Positions 1 through 7,496 of a stretch of 64,000 nucleotides of DNA are shown here, piece after piece. Location: assembly GCF_000772705.2 (NCBI RefSeq), contig NZ_JSBW02000050.1:36479-100478 (forward strand), given 5' to 3'. The stretch comes from Xanthomonas vasicola (GTDB lineage: Bacteria; Pseudomonadota; Gammaproteobacteria; Xanthomonadales; Xanthomonadaceae). A model generated the notes under the pieces. It ran no database searches and was not told the DNA's origin. It saw only the letters and a program-made list of their open reading frames with translations. The translations under genes and the position numbers were made by a program. Each line of letters opens with the position of its first letter. Position 1 is the stretch's first letter.

Positions 1-2254
1 CATCGATGAGCGTCTGCACTGCCGGTGCGCCGCGCTCCTGCGCGGTCACCGCCAACACGGTGCCGAGCAGATCCGGGTTGGCGGCGGAGAAATCCAGTGC
101 GCCGTTGCCGCCGGCCAGTACCGCATCGCCTTGTGCGAGCAGTGCCTTGCGTACCTCTGCGTTCTGCAGACGCAATGCGAACAGGCCGACCAGCGACGCA
201 CGCAATGCGGTGTCGTCGACCGACTCGCCGCTGCGCCGCGTGTAGCCCAATGCACGCAGACGCGGCAGGTACGCCTGTTCGGCGGCCTTGCGCAATGCGC
301 CGCGCTGCGCCTCGGTGGTGGCCTGGTAACGCCAGATCCACCCGAAGCGGTCCAGCAACGCGGTCGACACATCGGCCGATGCCGACGGCGCCAACTGCGC
401 GAGCGCTGCCAGCACCGCCGCGTTGTCGGCATCACCGTGACGGTACGCCGCATTGATCGCATCGGCGTAGGCGAGCTGTTCGTTATCGTCCAGCTGGCCG
501 ACCTGCTTGCCCAGCGCCGCCAACTGCTTGCTGGGCAGCGAGAAACGGTAATAGCCGGCGCCACGCGCATTCGGGAACACCCAGGTGTTCTTGCCGGCCC
601 CTTCCAGCACGATGCTGCCGCTGCCGCCTTCAAGCAACTGGCAGGCGGTGCCAACCTGGTTCTTGCCCTTGCCGTACTTCACGCACACCGGCACGCCCCA
701 CTGTTGCGCGGCAGAGCCGCTGGAGCCCAGCGGCAGGTAGCGTTGCTGCTGCAGCTTGACTACGGTCTTGCCGCCTTCGCGCGCCGCCTGGGTCTGCAGA
801 TACGGCACGCCCGGCTGGTTGAGGAAGCTGCGGAATGCGGCCTTGAAATCATCGCCCTTGCCGGCCGCTTCTGCGATTGCATCGACCAGGTCATCGGCGG
901 TGGCGTTGCCGAACTTATGCTTGGCGATATAGGCGCGCATGCCCTGACGGAACACGTCTTCGCCAACGAAGGCTTCGAACATCGCCAGCACCGCCGCGCC
1001 CTTCTGGTAGGTGATGCCGTCGAAGGCGGTTTCGATATCGCCATTGCCGGTGATCGGCTGGCGAATCTTGCGTGCGCTCACCAGGCTGTCGTTCTCCATC
1101 GCATGCTGCGCACCGCCGATACGGTCCAGATTGGCGTGGTATTCCGGATGCAGTTGCATGGTGATCTTCTGCTGCATCCAGGTCGCGAACGCTTCGTTGA
1201 GCCACAGGTCGTCCCACCACGCCATGGTCACGGTGTCGCCGGTCCACTGATGCGCCAGTTCGTGCGCATTGACGTTGAAGGAGCGCTGCACGTTCTCGGC
1301 CGGCGAATCCTTGTCCAGCAACAGCAGCCAATCGCGGAAGGTGACAAACCCCGGGTTTTCCATTGCGCCGGCGCTGAAGTCCGGTGCAGCGACCAGATCG
1401 AGCTTGTCGAACGGATAACCGAAGGCGTAGTAGTCCTCCAGCGCAGCGATGATGGCCGGGGTCTGGTCCAGTGCGGGGGTGATGCGCGGGCCCTGGGCCT
1501 TGGCGGCAATGCCGCGCAACGGTGTGGCGTTGGGGCGCTGCGGGGTGGCCGGCATCGGCGCCACATCCACCACGTCCCACGGGCCGGCGGCGTAGGCGAC
1601 CAGATAGGTCGGCAGCGGCACGGTCGGGGCGAACGTCACCGTCTTCCAGCCCTTGCCGGCGGGCTTGGTCGAGGTCGCGATGGTGTTGGCCAGCGCCTGG
1701 TCATCGCTGGGCACGGTCAGGCTGATGTCGAACGGCGTCTTGAACGCCGGCTCGTCGAAGCCGGGGAACGCGTAGCGCGCACTGATCGGCTCCATCTGCG
1801 TCATCGCATACGCCTTGCCCTGGTATTTCACCTGGTAAAGGCCCTGCAGCTGTTGGTTGAGCGGCGCGCTGTAGGCGATCTCCACGGTAAGCGTCTGCGG
1901 CGAGAGCGTGCGGCCGAAATCCAGCCTTGCCACGCCGGTTTGCGCATCGGCTTCCACGTAGCGTGCAGTCAGCGCCTTGCCCTTGCCGGGCTTGACGGTG
2001 ACCTTGCTGACCTTCAATTCCTTGCCGTGCAGCCAGAGATGGTCGGACGCCTGCTTGAGCTGCACGCGGATGGTGGTGCGGCCGCTGAATTGCATCTGCT
2101 CCGGGTCGATCTTGAGTGCGAGGCTGTAGCGCTCCGGTACTGCCCAGGTCGGCAGACGACCATTGGGAACCGGCTCGCCGGACGACTGTGCCAGCACGTT
2201 GCCGCAGCACAACGCGAGAAGGGAAGGAGCAAGCAGGCAGGTGAGACGACGCAT
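1..2254 (-). CDS. Secreted M1 family zinc aminopeptidase (3' end beyond window)
   Basis: About 751 codons are present and the frame is still open at base 1, so the C-terminus is outside the window. The start chosen (ATG at 2254) gives a signal peptide (MRRLTCLLAPSLLALCCG..., cleavage after ...VLAQ), so the enzyme should act in the periplasm or outside. The M1 exopeptidase motif GAMEN is at residues 296-300. The zinc site HELAH is at 331-335, followed after 18 residues by the third ligand Glu354 in NEAF. This spacing is diagnostic of gluzincin aminopeptidases, which remove N-terminal residues from peptides. An ERAP1-like C-terminal helical domain begins in the last part. It is transcribed away from the effector block. 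Exact substrate preference cannot be read from sequence. Confidence 0.93.
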   Translation of the reverse strand, partial: MRRLTCLLAPSLLALCCGNVLAQSSGEPVPNGRLPTWAVPERYSLALKIDPEQMQFSGRTTIRVQLKQASDHLWLHGKELKVSKVTVKPGKGKALTARYVEADAQTGVARLDFGRTLSPQTLTVEIAYSAPLNQQLQGLYQVKYQGKAYAMTQMEPISARYAFPGFDEPAFKTPFDISLTVPSDDQALANTIATSTKPAGKGWKTVTFAPTVPLPTYLVAYAAGPWDVVDVAPMPATPQRPNATPLRGIAAKAQGPRITPALDQTPAIIAALEDYYAFGYPFDKLDLVAAPDFSAGAMENPGFVTFRDWLLLLDKDSPAENVQRSFNVNAHELAHQWTGDTVTMAWWDDLWLNEAFATWMQQKITMQLHPEYHANLDRIGGAQHAMENDSLVSARKIRQPITGNGDIETAFDGITYQKGAAVLAMFEAFVGEDVFRQGMRAYIAKHKFGNATADDLVDAIAEAAGKGDDFKAAFRSFLNQPGVPYLQTQAAREGGKTVVKLQQQRYLPLGSSGSAAQQWGVPVCVKYGKGKNQVGTACQLLEGGSGSIVLEGAGKNTWVFPNARGAGYYRFSLPSKQLAALGKQVGQLDDNEQLAYADAINAAYRHGDADNAAVLAALAQLAPSASADVSTALLDRFGWIWRYQATTEAQRGALRKAAEQAYLPRLRALGYTRRSGESVDDTALRASLVGLFALRLQNAEVRKALLAQGDAVLAGGNGALDFSAANPDLLGTVLAVTAQERGAPAVQTLID

Positions 2255-2370
2255 TGGCAATTCCGACTAGGTTAACCGCCGAAGTCGATCACATCCGGGC
2301 ATGGCTGTCATGTGACCTTCGTCATTGCGCGGACCAAGGGAGAGCGCTCCCTGTACCGACCTGCCTGGCA

Positions 2371-2483
2371 TCATCAACTCCAGGCTGAATGCCTGAATCT
2401 CGTTGCTGAAGTAGTCGTTGATCAGTTTGAAGAAAACGAAGTCGCCCAGGTTGGCATCCGCCAGGGGCTATAGCCAGTTCATC
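2371..2483 (-). pseudogene. Truncated, nonsense-mutated copy of the virB6 5' end
   Basis: About 112 bp closely match the start of the intact virB6 at 6918-7025, with only some ten differences. The copy begins with the same ATG (2482) and reads M-N-W-L, then TAG where the intact gene has CAG (Gln). Similarity stops sharply just upstream of the ATG and fades near 2371, before the aminopeptidase start. It cannot encode a working protein. It probably marks one edge of a duplication or insertion that placed the effector block between two virB6 ends. The remaining bases of 2255-2549 hold no recognisable gene. Confidence 0.85.
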
Positions 2484-2549
2484 GCGCGTCGGTGCTCAGG
2501 GGCAGCCTGGGGCGTTACAGTCATCTGGGCATGTGAGGCGTTCATCGCC

Positions 2550-3902
2550 TTACAGTACACGCGTCGGCGATGGCGTGAGGTCTGGCGGCGAGCGCTGCGC
2601 ATCCAGCGCTTGCGACTGGCGGATGCTTTCCTGCACGGGAGGAATGCTCTCGGCCAGATCCACCTTGACCCGGTAGCCGGGCGTGTGCCCGAGGATCCAG
2701 ATCGCATCCTGATTCGCTGTCACGCTCTGCAATTGATCTGGATGCACGATGCCCATGCGCTTGGCCTCGACGATGGCGTGCATCGTCACAGCATCGGAAG
2801 TGCCTGCTGGCAGGTTGCTGTGGATGGCCCAATACAGCGGCTCGTTTGAGACGGAAGCAGCGCCCGGATCGACACAGCGCTCCGGCGACGGACCCAGCGG
2901 CATCTTCCAGCCGGGTGGCACATAGACTTGCCTGTCCTCGCGCTGCATGCGCTCCTGAGTTTCCGCCCACCGCTGCGCTGCCATCTCCGCCATGCCGGCA
3001 CCGGAAGCCAATGGGCCGCGCAAGTGATCGATGCCATCGACCAGATTCATCGACTGGAGGCTGCGGGAAGCCAGGGTCAGGCCACCGCGCATCAGGGAGA
3101 CATCGTTGCGGTACTTTTCGATCATCGGCGCGTACTGCTTGGCCAACTGCTGCGCCTGGGGGTCTTCCAGCACCGAGCGATCCGGCTTGCCGTTGCCATC
3201 GACGGGCAGGAAATTGTGGATGCGGTGCGAGTCGCCGAGCCCGACAGCCACGAGCGGATTGCGGTCATCCAGCACGCTGTGGGTATTGTCGTAACCGGCC
3301 TGTTGCAGTAAGGCGATTTCCTGCGGCGTGGCATAGACCTTGACCTGCCCGTAGTGCTTGCTCGCAGCACTGACCGCATCGCCGGCCATGACGTGATTGA
3401 TCACATCGGTGCCGCCTTCGGGGATGCGCCGGTCCAGGCTGACCGCACCGTAGGCGTTGAAGGTCTCGCCCTTGAGGCCGAAGTGGTGGGCGGTGACCTG
3501 GGCTAGATCGCCACCGAGGGAATGGCCGGTGACGGTGACGGCGGGGGCTGGCTGGCCGGACTTGAGGTGCTTTTGTTCTGCGTAATCCAAAGCGTGTTGA
3601 GTCAACTCAATAGCATCATCGACTTGATAATTGTGGCGGGCTGCGACCATGCCGCCATCAGCATAGGCACCATCTTGTTTTGGTTGACGATCAAACTCGG
3701 TACCGCGATGGGCGGCGATAATCTCGCCTGTATCTATCCTCTCGTAGATAACCCCCTGATAGCCTGAAGGGCGATCCATATACTCCAAACGCTTGAACAA
3801 GAAACCCCCTATCTCGACTGGACTACTATTCGGACCTGTCTCTGGCGGCCTGTCGTAGACATCTTTTGCTATAAAGGCATATTGCTGCTCGGTCAGGCTC
3901 AC
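2550..3902 (-). CDS. Type IV secretion lipase effector (X-Tfe) with XVIPCD-like C-terminus
   Basis: A 450-residue protein with no signal peptide. Residues about 30-240 form a class-3 (alpha/beta hydrolase) lipase domain with the nucleophile elbow GHSLGG at 126-131 (Ser128). The final hundred residues (about 353-435) contain LYWAIHSNLP, KVDLAESIPPVQESIRQSQ and a Gln-containing tail. This resembles the XVIPCD signal that VirD4 recognises in Xanthomonadaceae bacteria-killing T4SS effectors. Family knowledge: X. citri has a lipase-type effector of this kind (XAC0574), paired with a lipoprotein inhibitor. The start is GTG at 3902, overlapping the upstream lipoprotein stop as GTGA, so the two are translationally coupled. 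The likely role is phospholipid cleavage in rival bacteria. The substrate is inferred. Confidence 0.82.
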   Translation of the reverse strand: MSLTEQQYAFIAKDVYDRPPETGPNSSPVEIGGFLFKRLEYMDRPSGYQGVIYERIDTGEIIAAHRGTEFDRQPKQDGAYADGGMVAARHNYQVDDAIELTQHALDYAEQKHLKSGQPAPAVTVTGHSLGGDLAQVTAHHFGLKGETFNAYGAVSLDRRIPEGGTDVINHVMAGDAVSAASKHYGQVKVYATPQEIALLQQAGYDNTHSVLDDRNPLVAVGLGDSHRIHNFLPVDGNGKPDRSVLEDPQAQQLAKQYAPMIEKYRNDVSLMRGGLTLASRSLQSMNLVDGIDHLRGPLASGAGMAEMAAQRWAETQERMQREDRQVYVPPGWKMPLGPSPERCVDPGAASVSNEPLYWAIHSNLPAGTSDAVTMHAIVEAKRMGIVHPDQLQSVTANQDAIWILGHTPGYRVKVDLAESIPPVQESIRQSQALDAQRSPPDLTPSPTRVL

Positions 3903-4558
3903 TTAGATACCCTCTCAGACTTCAGCGTTATCTTGAATAAATTGCTCCGATTGGGCTCGGCATATTTATCTGGACTGTACTCGCCCGTGTCTGGATAGTT
4001 CTCCATTCGACTCCGCGGGTATCCGCCATTCCAAAAATAAAATTCTACGGGCGTCGTATTTTTCAGCTGCGCTTTAAAGAGTACTGGCTGAAACCTGGTT
4101 TCCTCTTTTTTACCAGTAGCCTTCAATGAAATGCCAACTCCATTAAGTTCAAAGGTACAAGCACCCTTGCCGTAGTAGTCGGCATCGACCATGCCATCGG
4201 CATAAATCGTCGCCACATACGTTGTGTCACTTACCTTCTCAAAGTGAATGGGAATTCCATCCTCTTTTGGCTTTGTCGACATACCCAATGAGCGATCGAA
4301 GGGTGTGCACGCATCGCGGTTGGTCATTTCATAAAACGCAGTCCCCGAAATCCACTCAAAAGGCCCCGGCGCATCCTCGATTGTCATCGTGATCCGGTAA
4401 GCCTGCGTCGGATGCGGGTTCTTGCGATAGACCGGGTCGCCGTCGGCGGTGGTATCGCCAGTGCCATGTCTTTCGGAAGTAGCATTCATCGGGTTGCACC
4501 CTGCCAAGAGAGCTAAGAAAAGACATCCAAGAATCTTGAGTCCCAGATGCCGGTTCAT
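3899..4558 (-). CDS. Lipoprotein, probable immunity protein (X-Tfi) for the lipase effector
   Basis: This 219-residue protein starts MNRHLGLKILGC and carries a lipobox LLAGC with Cys21, followed by Asn22. It should therefore be acylated and face the periplasm. I chose the ATG at 4558 rather than upstream in-frame starts because it gives the lipoprotein signal and overlaps the upstream stop as ATGA. The mature part is not a family I recognise. It sits directly before, and overlaps by 4 bp, the lipase effector gene. That order and the lipoprotein character match known cognate inhibitors of Xanthomonas T4SS effectors, which protect the producer's periplasm. The immunity role is inferred from context. 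The gene is visibly more AT-rich than the flanking chromosome. Confidence 0.75.
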   Translation of the reverse strand: MNRHLGLKILGCLFLALLAGCNPMNATSERHGTGDTTADGDPVYRKNPHPTQAYRITMTIEDAPGPFEWISGTAFYEMTNRDACTPFDRSLGMSTKPKEDGIPIHFEKVSDTTYVATIYADGMVDADYYGKGACTFELNGVGISLKATGKKEETRFQPVLFKAQLKNTTPVEFYFWNGGYPRSRMENYPDTGEYSPDKYAEPNRSNLFKITLKSERVSK

Positions 4559-5085
4559 GCCGCCATCGTACGCTGCGCAGCACACTGTGCGGCGGTCATG
4601 GAATTCGTGAGTCTTGAACAGGTGCGGTTGATATTGATTCGATGTAGCGAAAAGGCAAATGGCATGATTGCGAAGACCAATCCAAAATCGGGGAACTTCT
4701 TCATTATATCCATCACAAAGGGGATGCAGGTCGCTGCCACTGCAAGCATCAACATCAGTAGCGTCATTGCGGTTGCATTGACAATGGCGCGGCGCAGCTG
4801 TTTCAGTTCTTTGGTATGTTTCCGCTCTGATCTCAGTTTTTCCCAAGTGGTCATGGCACCTGTGATGAGCCACAGCAGCATCGACACTATAGCGAAGCAC
4901 AATACAGCACAGACGATGGTGGCAAACTGCGCAAGTTCCAGCAGGAAGGCGAATGAAGTTCGATGGGCCAGGACCACCAAAAGTGCGGTGAGTAAGCTCG
5001 TGATCAACAGGATAGTCATCATGCGCCGAATGCCCTGGGGTGACCGATACCACTGTGCGTTGCTTGAGGGGAAGACGCTATCCAT
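4555..5085 (-). CDS. Four-helix inner-membrane protein of unknown function in effector operon
   Basis: This 176-residue protein has four predicted membrane segments, around residues 22-41, 45-75, 103-122 and 128-145. A basic, charged cytoplasmic stretch (TTWEKLRSERKHTKELKQLRR) joins the second and third. The start ATG at 5085 is supported by AGGAG seven bases upstream. The 3' end overlaps the lipoprotein start by 4 bp (ATGA), so it belongs to the same operon as the immunity lipoprotein and lipase effector. I do not recognise the family. It could be a second, membrane-embedded immunity protein, or a passenger. Nothing in the sequence suggests catalysis. Confidence 0.7.
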   Translation of the reverse strand: MDSVFPSSNAQWYRSPQGIRRMMTILLITSLLTALLVVLAHRTSFAFLLELAQFATIVCAVLCFAIVSMLLWLITGAMTTWEKLRSERKHTKELKQLRRAIVNATAMTLLMLMLAVAATCIPFVMDIMKKFPDFGLVFAIMPFAFSLHRININRTCSRLTNSMTAAQCAAQRTMAA

Positions 5086-5128
5086 TACATCACTCCTGCG
5101 AACTCTATTGAACTAACGGCGGGCGGAT

Positions 5129-5299
5129 TCAGGGGTTCGTGACAAGCTTTGAGGGACGCCTGTAGGAAACGCTTTTGGGCAAAGCAATGCAAACATAAGT
5201 GCTGAAACGCAGGGGATGAATTTGTAGTGACTGCAGCCAACCTGGACTGAGGACTGAAGTCATACAGAAAAATGCTGTCAATAGTTCACGCTGTTTCAT
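5129..5299 (-). CDS. Small possibly secreted ORF, perhaps a remnant
   Basis: A 56-codon frame starts at ATG 5299 with a good ribosome site (AAGGGA) five bases upstream. The first 24 residues (MKQRELLTAFFCMTSVL...) look like a signal peptide. The rest has no recognisable domain. Reading on in another frame from about 5230 also gives a hydrophobic stretch, so this may be a frameshifted remnant of a longer exported protein. It lies just upstream of the four-helix membrane protein. Confidence 0.3.
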   Translation of the reverse strand: MKQRELLTAFFCMTSVLSPGWLQSLQIHPLRFSTYVCIALPKSVSYRRPSKLVTNP

Positions 5300-5377
5300 G
5301 GCATCCCTTTCCATGAATTATTTTTTAATAGATGTGTTTTTGAAATATTCCTAGATGAGCTAATGTCGGCGTTATGC

Positions 5378-5893
5378 TCAGAATCTTTTGAAAACAGGGT
5401 CTGTACATGCTGTGTAAACGATTTTACAGTCGGCACCAGGGTTATCTTTCTTGCAAATTGACATCGCATGCTCACTTGCAGCTTCTATTGATGCGCCAGC
5501 AGTGACGCCGAGAGTTATCTTTCCAATCCGTTCAGGCTGAGTTACTGCTGCGCACTGGTTCTTATAAGAAAATAGTACGCTACACTCTTTCTGGCTCGAT
5601 TCTTTACAGTTCATCAGCGAGTCTTGCTGGGCCTCTTCCTTACTGAGCTTTCCAGTGGAGACCCCCAGATTACTAGCTCCGTCCCCGGCGATAGCCCCCC
5701 AAGTTTTAAGCCATTTCCCGCTAGGGCGTCGCTCCTGTTGCATTGGGGATTCTTGTGGAATAGGCGCGCACGCTACAGCCCCTTGACCTCCAATTTGATA
5801 TTGCCCGACTGGGCAGCCTTGAGCTGCAGCATAGCCCGAGAAAAATACTAAGGAGCCGAAGATAGCTACAGGATTTTTAATCATTTGAGCCAT
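5378..5893 (-). CDS. DUF4189 domain exported protein
   Basis: A protein of about 171 residues with a signal peptide ending near GYAAAQ. A Cys-containing linker (CPVGQYQIGG) follows, then a DUF4189-type core containing WGAIAGDG near residue 67, spaced cysteines (NCKESSQKEC, CKKDNPGADCK) and a TACTDP end. DUF4189 proteins are small, disulfide-bonded and periplasmic. They often lie beside secretion effectors in this family, but no activity is established. The ATG at 5893 is chosen; ATG 5884 is an alternative, and no strong ribosome site separates them. It follows virB6 by 37 bp on the same strand and lies in the AT-rich accessory block. It may be an accessory or immunity component. Confidence 0.72.
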   Translation of the reverse strand: MAQMIKNPVAIFGSLVFFSGYAAAQGCPVGQYQIGGQGAVACAPIPQESPMQQERRPSGKWLKTWGAIAGDGASNLGVSTGKLSKEEAQQDSLMNCKESSQKECSVLFSYKNQCAAVTQPERIGKITLGVTAGASIEAASEHAMSICKKDNPGADCKIVYTACTDPVFKRF

Positions 5894-5930
5894 CAATATT
5901 TATTAGTTTATATTAAGCAAGGCCGGGGGA

Positions 5931-7049
5931 TTAAGCATCTCTCTGTCCAGCTTGCCCTCGCGAACCCGCTGTCTGTGCTGCTGTAGCTGCTCTTTCGCCC
6001 GTGACTTTAATAGCGGCGGGAGTGTTTACTTCTGGTCTTGACTCAGCATTTCCTCCGCTCTTTGCAATCTGCGGCGGCACATACGACCCAGCCGGCTGCC
6101 CCTGCGGGCCAGGGCTAGCAGCATTCCCAAATGCCGAGTACGCCATGAAGTTCCCCATATTCCCCTGCCAGATCGCCGCCGCAAACGTCGGTACGCTGAT
6201 GATCAACACGGTCATCATCAAGCCGATGCCGCCCTGCTGCAGGGCATGGCTGGACAGACCTTCTGCGTTGCCCAGGGTAATGATCCGGGCAACCCAGTAG
6301 GCCGCCGCCACCTTGGCGCTGAACTTGAGCACCATCGCTGTCACCACCGACAGCATGGACATCGAAAACAGCGTGCCCAGCACATAGAACAGCCATTTCT
6401 TGAACAGGTCCTTGGTCTGGTCGAAGACCAGCGCCAGGATGAAGATCGGCCCGATGCCGATCAAAAACGCCATCGTGAACTTGAACAGCAGCAGCATCGC
6501 ACCGGCCGCCATCGGCGGGCTGGCGGTGCCGAGGCCGGCCATCAGCACAGCACGGCCTTTCTTCTCCAGTGCTTCCGGATCGGTGGGGTCCACGCGCACC
6601 GCATCCAGCGCGGTCAGCGCCACCTGCGTGTAGGCAAGATTTTCGTCGATCGCATCGGAGGCGGTTCCGCTATTGCCGGTGAACAGCTGGTGGATCTCTT
6701 TGCCCAGGTTCTGGGTGATGGTCTGGTGGAGCATGCCACCATGGATCCCGACGGCGGAGGCCACGCTGATGATGATGGCCACCTTGCCGGCCTTGATCAT
6801 GGTGGCCATGGCGTTCTCGCGCGATTGCCCGGTGGCGATCCGATAGCCCAGGATCATCACCCACAAGGTGGTCACCGTCAGCGCGATGGTGCTGACCCAG
6901 CGCATGGCACGGCCCATCAGTGCCAGGCCGAATGCCTGAATCTCGTTACTGAAGTAGTCGTTGATCAGTTTGAAGAAAACGAAGTCGCCCAAGTTGGCGT
7001 CCGCCAGGGGCTGTAGCCAGTTCATCGTTCCGTAAAGAATTGCGTCCAT
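5931..7049 (-). CDS. virB6: VirB6/TrbL family type IV secretion inner-membrane protein
   Basis: A 372-residue polytopic membrane protein with about five or six hydrophobic segments (for example around ALTVTTLWVMILGY, FLIGIGPIFILALVF and GLMMTVLIISVPTFAAA). The C-terminal tail is hydrophilic and rich in Pro, Gly and Ala. This is the TrbL/VirB6 pattern of the T4SS inner-membrane channel. The ATG at 7049 is chosen because AGAAGG lies six bases upstream; the frame is open further upstream but is not needed. No other vir genes lie nearby: the next gene upstream is an RND permease. It is therefore an isolated virB6, unless the rest of a T4SS is encoded elsewhere. Its 5' end is partly duplicated at 2371-2483. 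Confidence 0.88.
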   Translation of the reverse strand: MDAILYGTMNWLQPLADANLGDFVFFKLINDYFSNEIQAFGLALMGRAMRWVSTIALTVTTLWVMILGYRIATGQSRENAMATMIKAGKVAIIISVASAVGIHGGMLHQTITQNLGKEIHQLFTGNSGTASDAIDENLAYTQVALTALDAVRVDPTDPEALEKKGRAVLMAGLGTASPPMAAGAMLLLFKFTMAFLIGIGPIFILALVFDQTKDLFKKWLFYVLGTLFSMSMLSVVTAMVLKFSAKVAAAYWVARIITLGNAEGLSSHALQQGGIGLMMTVLIISVPTFAAAIWQGNMGNFMAYSAFGNAASPGPQGQPAGSYVPPQIAKSGGNAESRPEVNTPAAIKVTGERAATAAQTAGSRGQAGQRDA

Positions 7050-7496
7050 TACCTTCTGCCTGTCTGTCGTGGTGAGCGATGAAGTGGATAAACGGCTTTC
7101 AGCGTTATACGAGGGGCACAGCGCGGAAGGAGATAGGCAGCCCGGGCAGGGATGCGGAAATGAGCCCCTGCCAGGCCCATCATCCTTATGTGCGACTGTG
7201 GCATCTTGTTCCGGACTCTGGCATAGGTACTCGCGGATTGCCACTGACTAATGCTTCACAGATCGCGCGTTCAACTCCTCTGGAGGGCGATTTACAGGCA
7301 TAGCGTTGATCAGGTAGGAAAAATCCTACATCCGGCGACGGCAATTCCTCACCCCACAATGGGGTGCTCGGTTGGGGCTCCACATCGATGTGTCAATGTG
7401 GAAACTTACGGATCGCGTACCGCCACAGCTGCCAGGACCGCAAGCGAGCCCCGATTTTTAGACAACACCGGCAGCACAACGCGCTGCCGGCCGCGT
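7050..7496. other. Intergenic region between virB6 and the RND operon
   Basis: No credible gene is seen in these 447 bases. It should hold the virB6 promoter on the minus strand and the 3' end of the RND transcript. A perfect small inverted repeat, GTAGGA-AAAA-TCCTAC, lies at 7314-7329. A GC-rich hairpin lies near the RND stop codon. Confidence 0.5.
7468..7490 (-). terminator. Weak terminator hairpin after RND permease
   Basis: CCGGCAGC pairs with GCTGCCGG around a seven-base loop, six bases past the RND stop. The following minus-strand bases are only moderately T-rich, so termination may be partial. Confidence 0.35.

Noticed and set aside
131..2275. Very long plus-strand open frame opposite the aminopeptidase
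   Set aside because: Its translation is rich in Arg, His, Gln and Leu with no domain. The minus strand encodes a clear M1 peptidase with all motifs, so the plus frame is a high-GC shadow.
5931..7244. Longer VirB6 start upstream
   Set aside because: The extra segment has no conserved sequence, whereas ATG 7049 has a good ribosome site.
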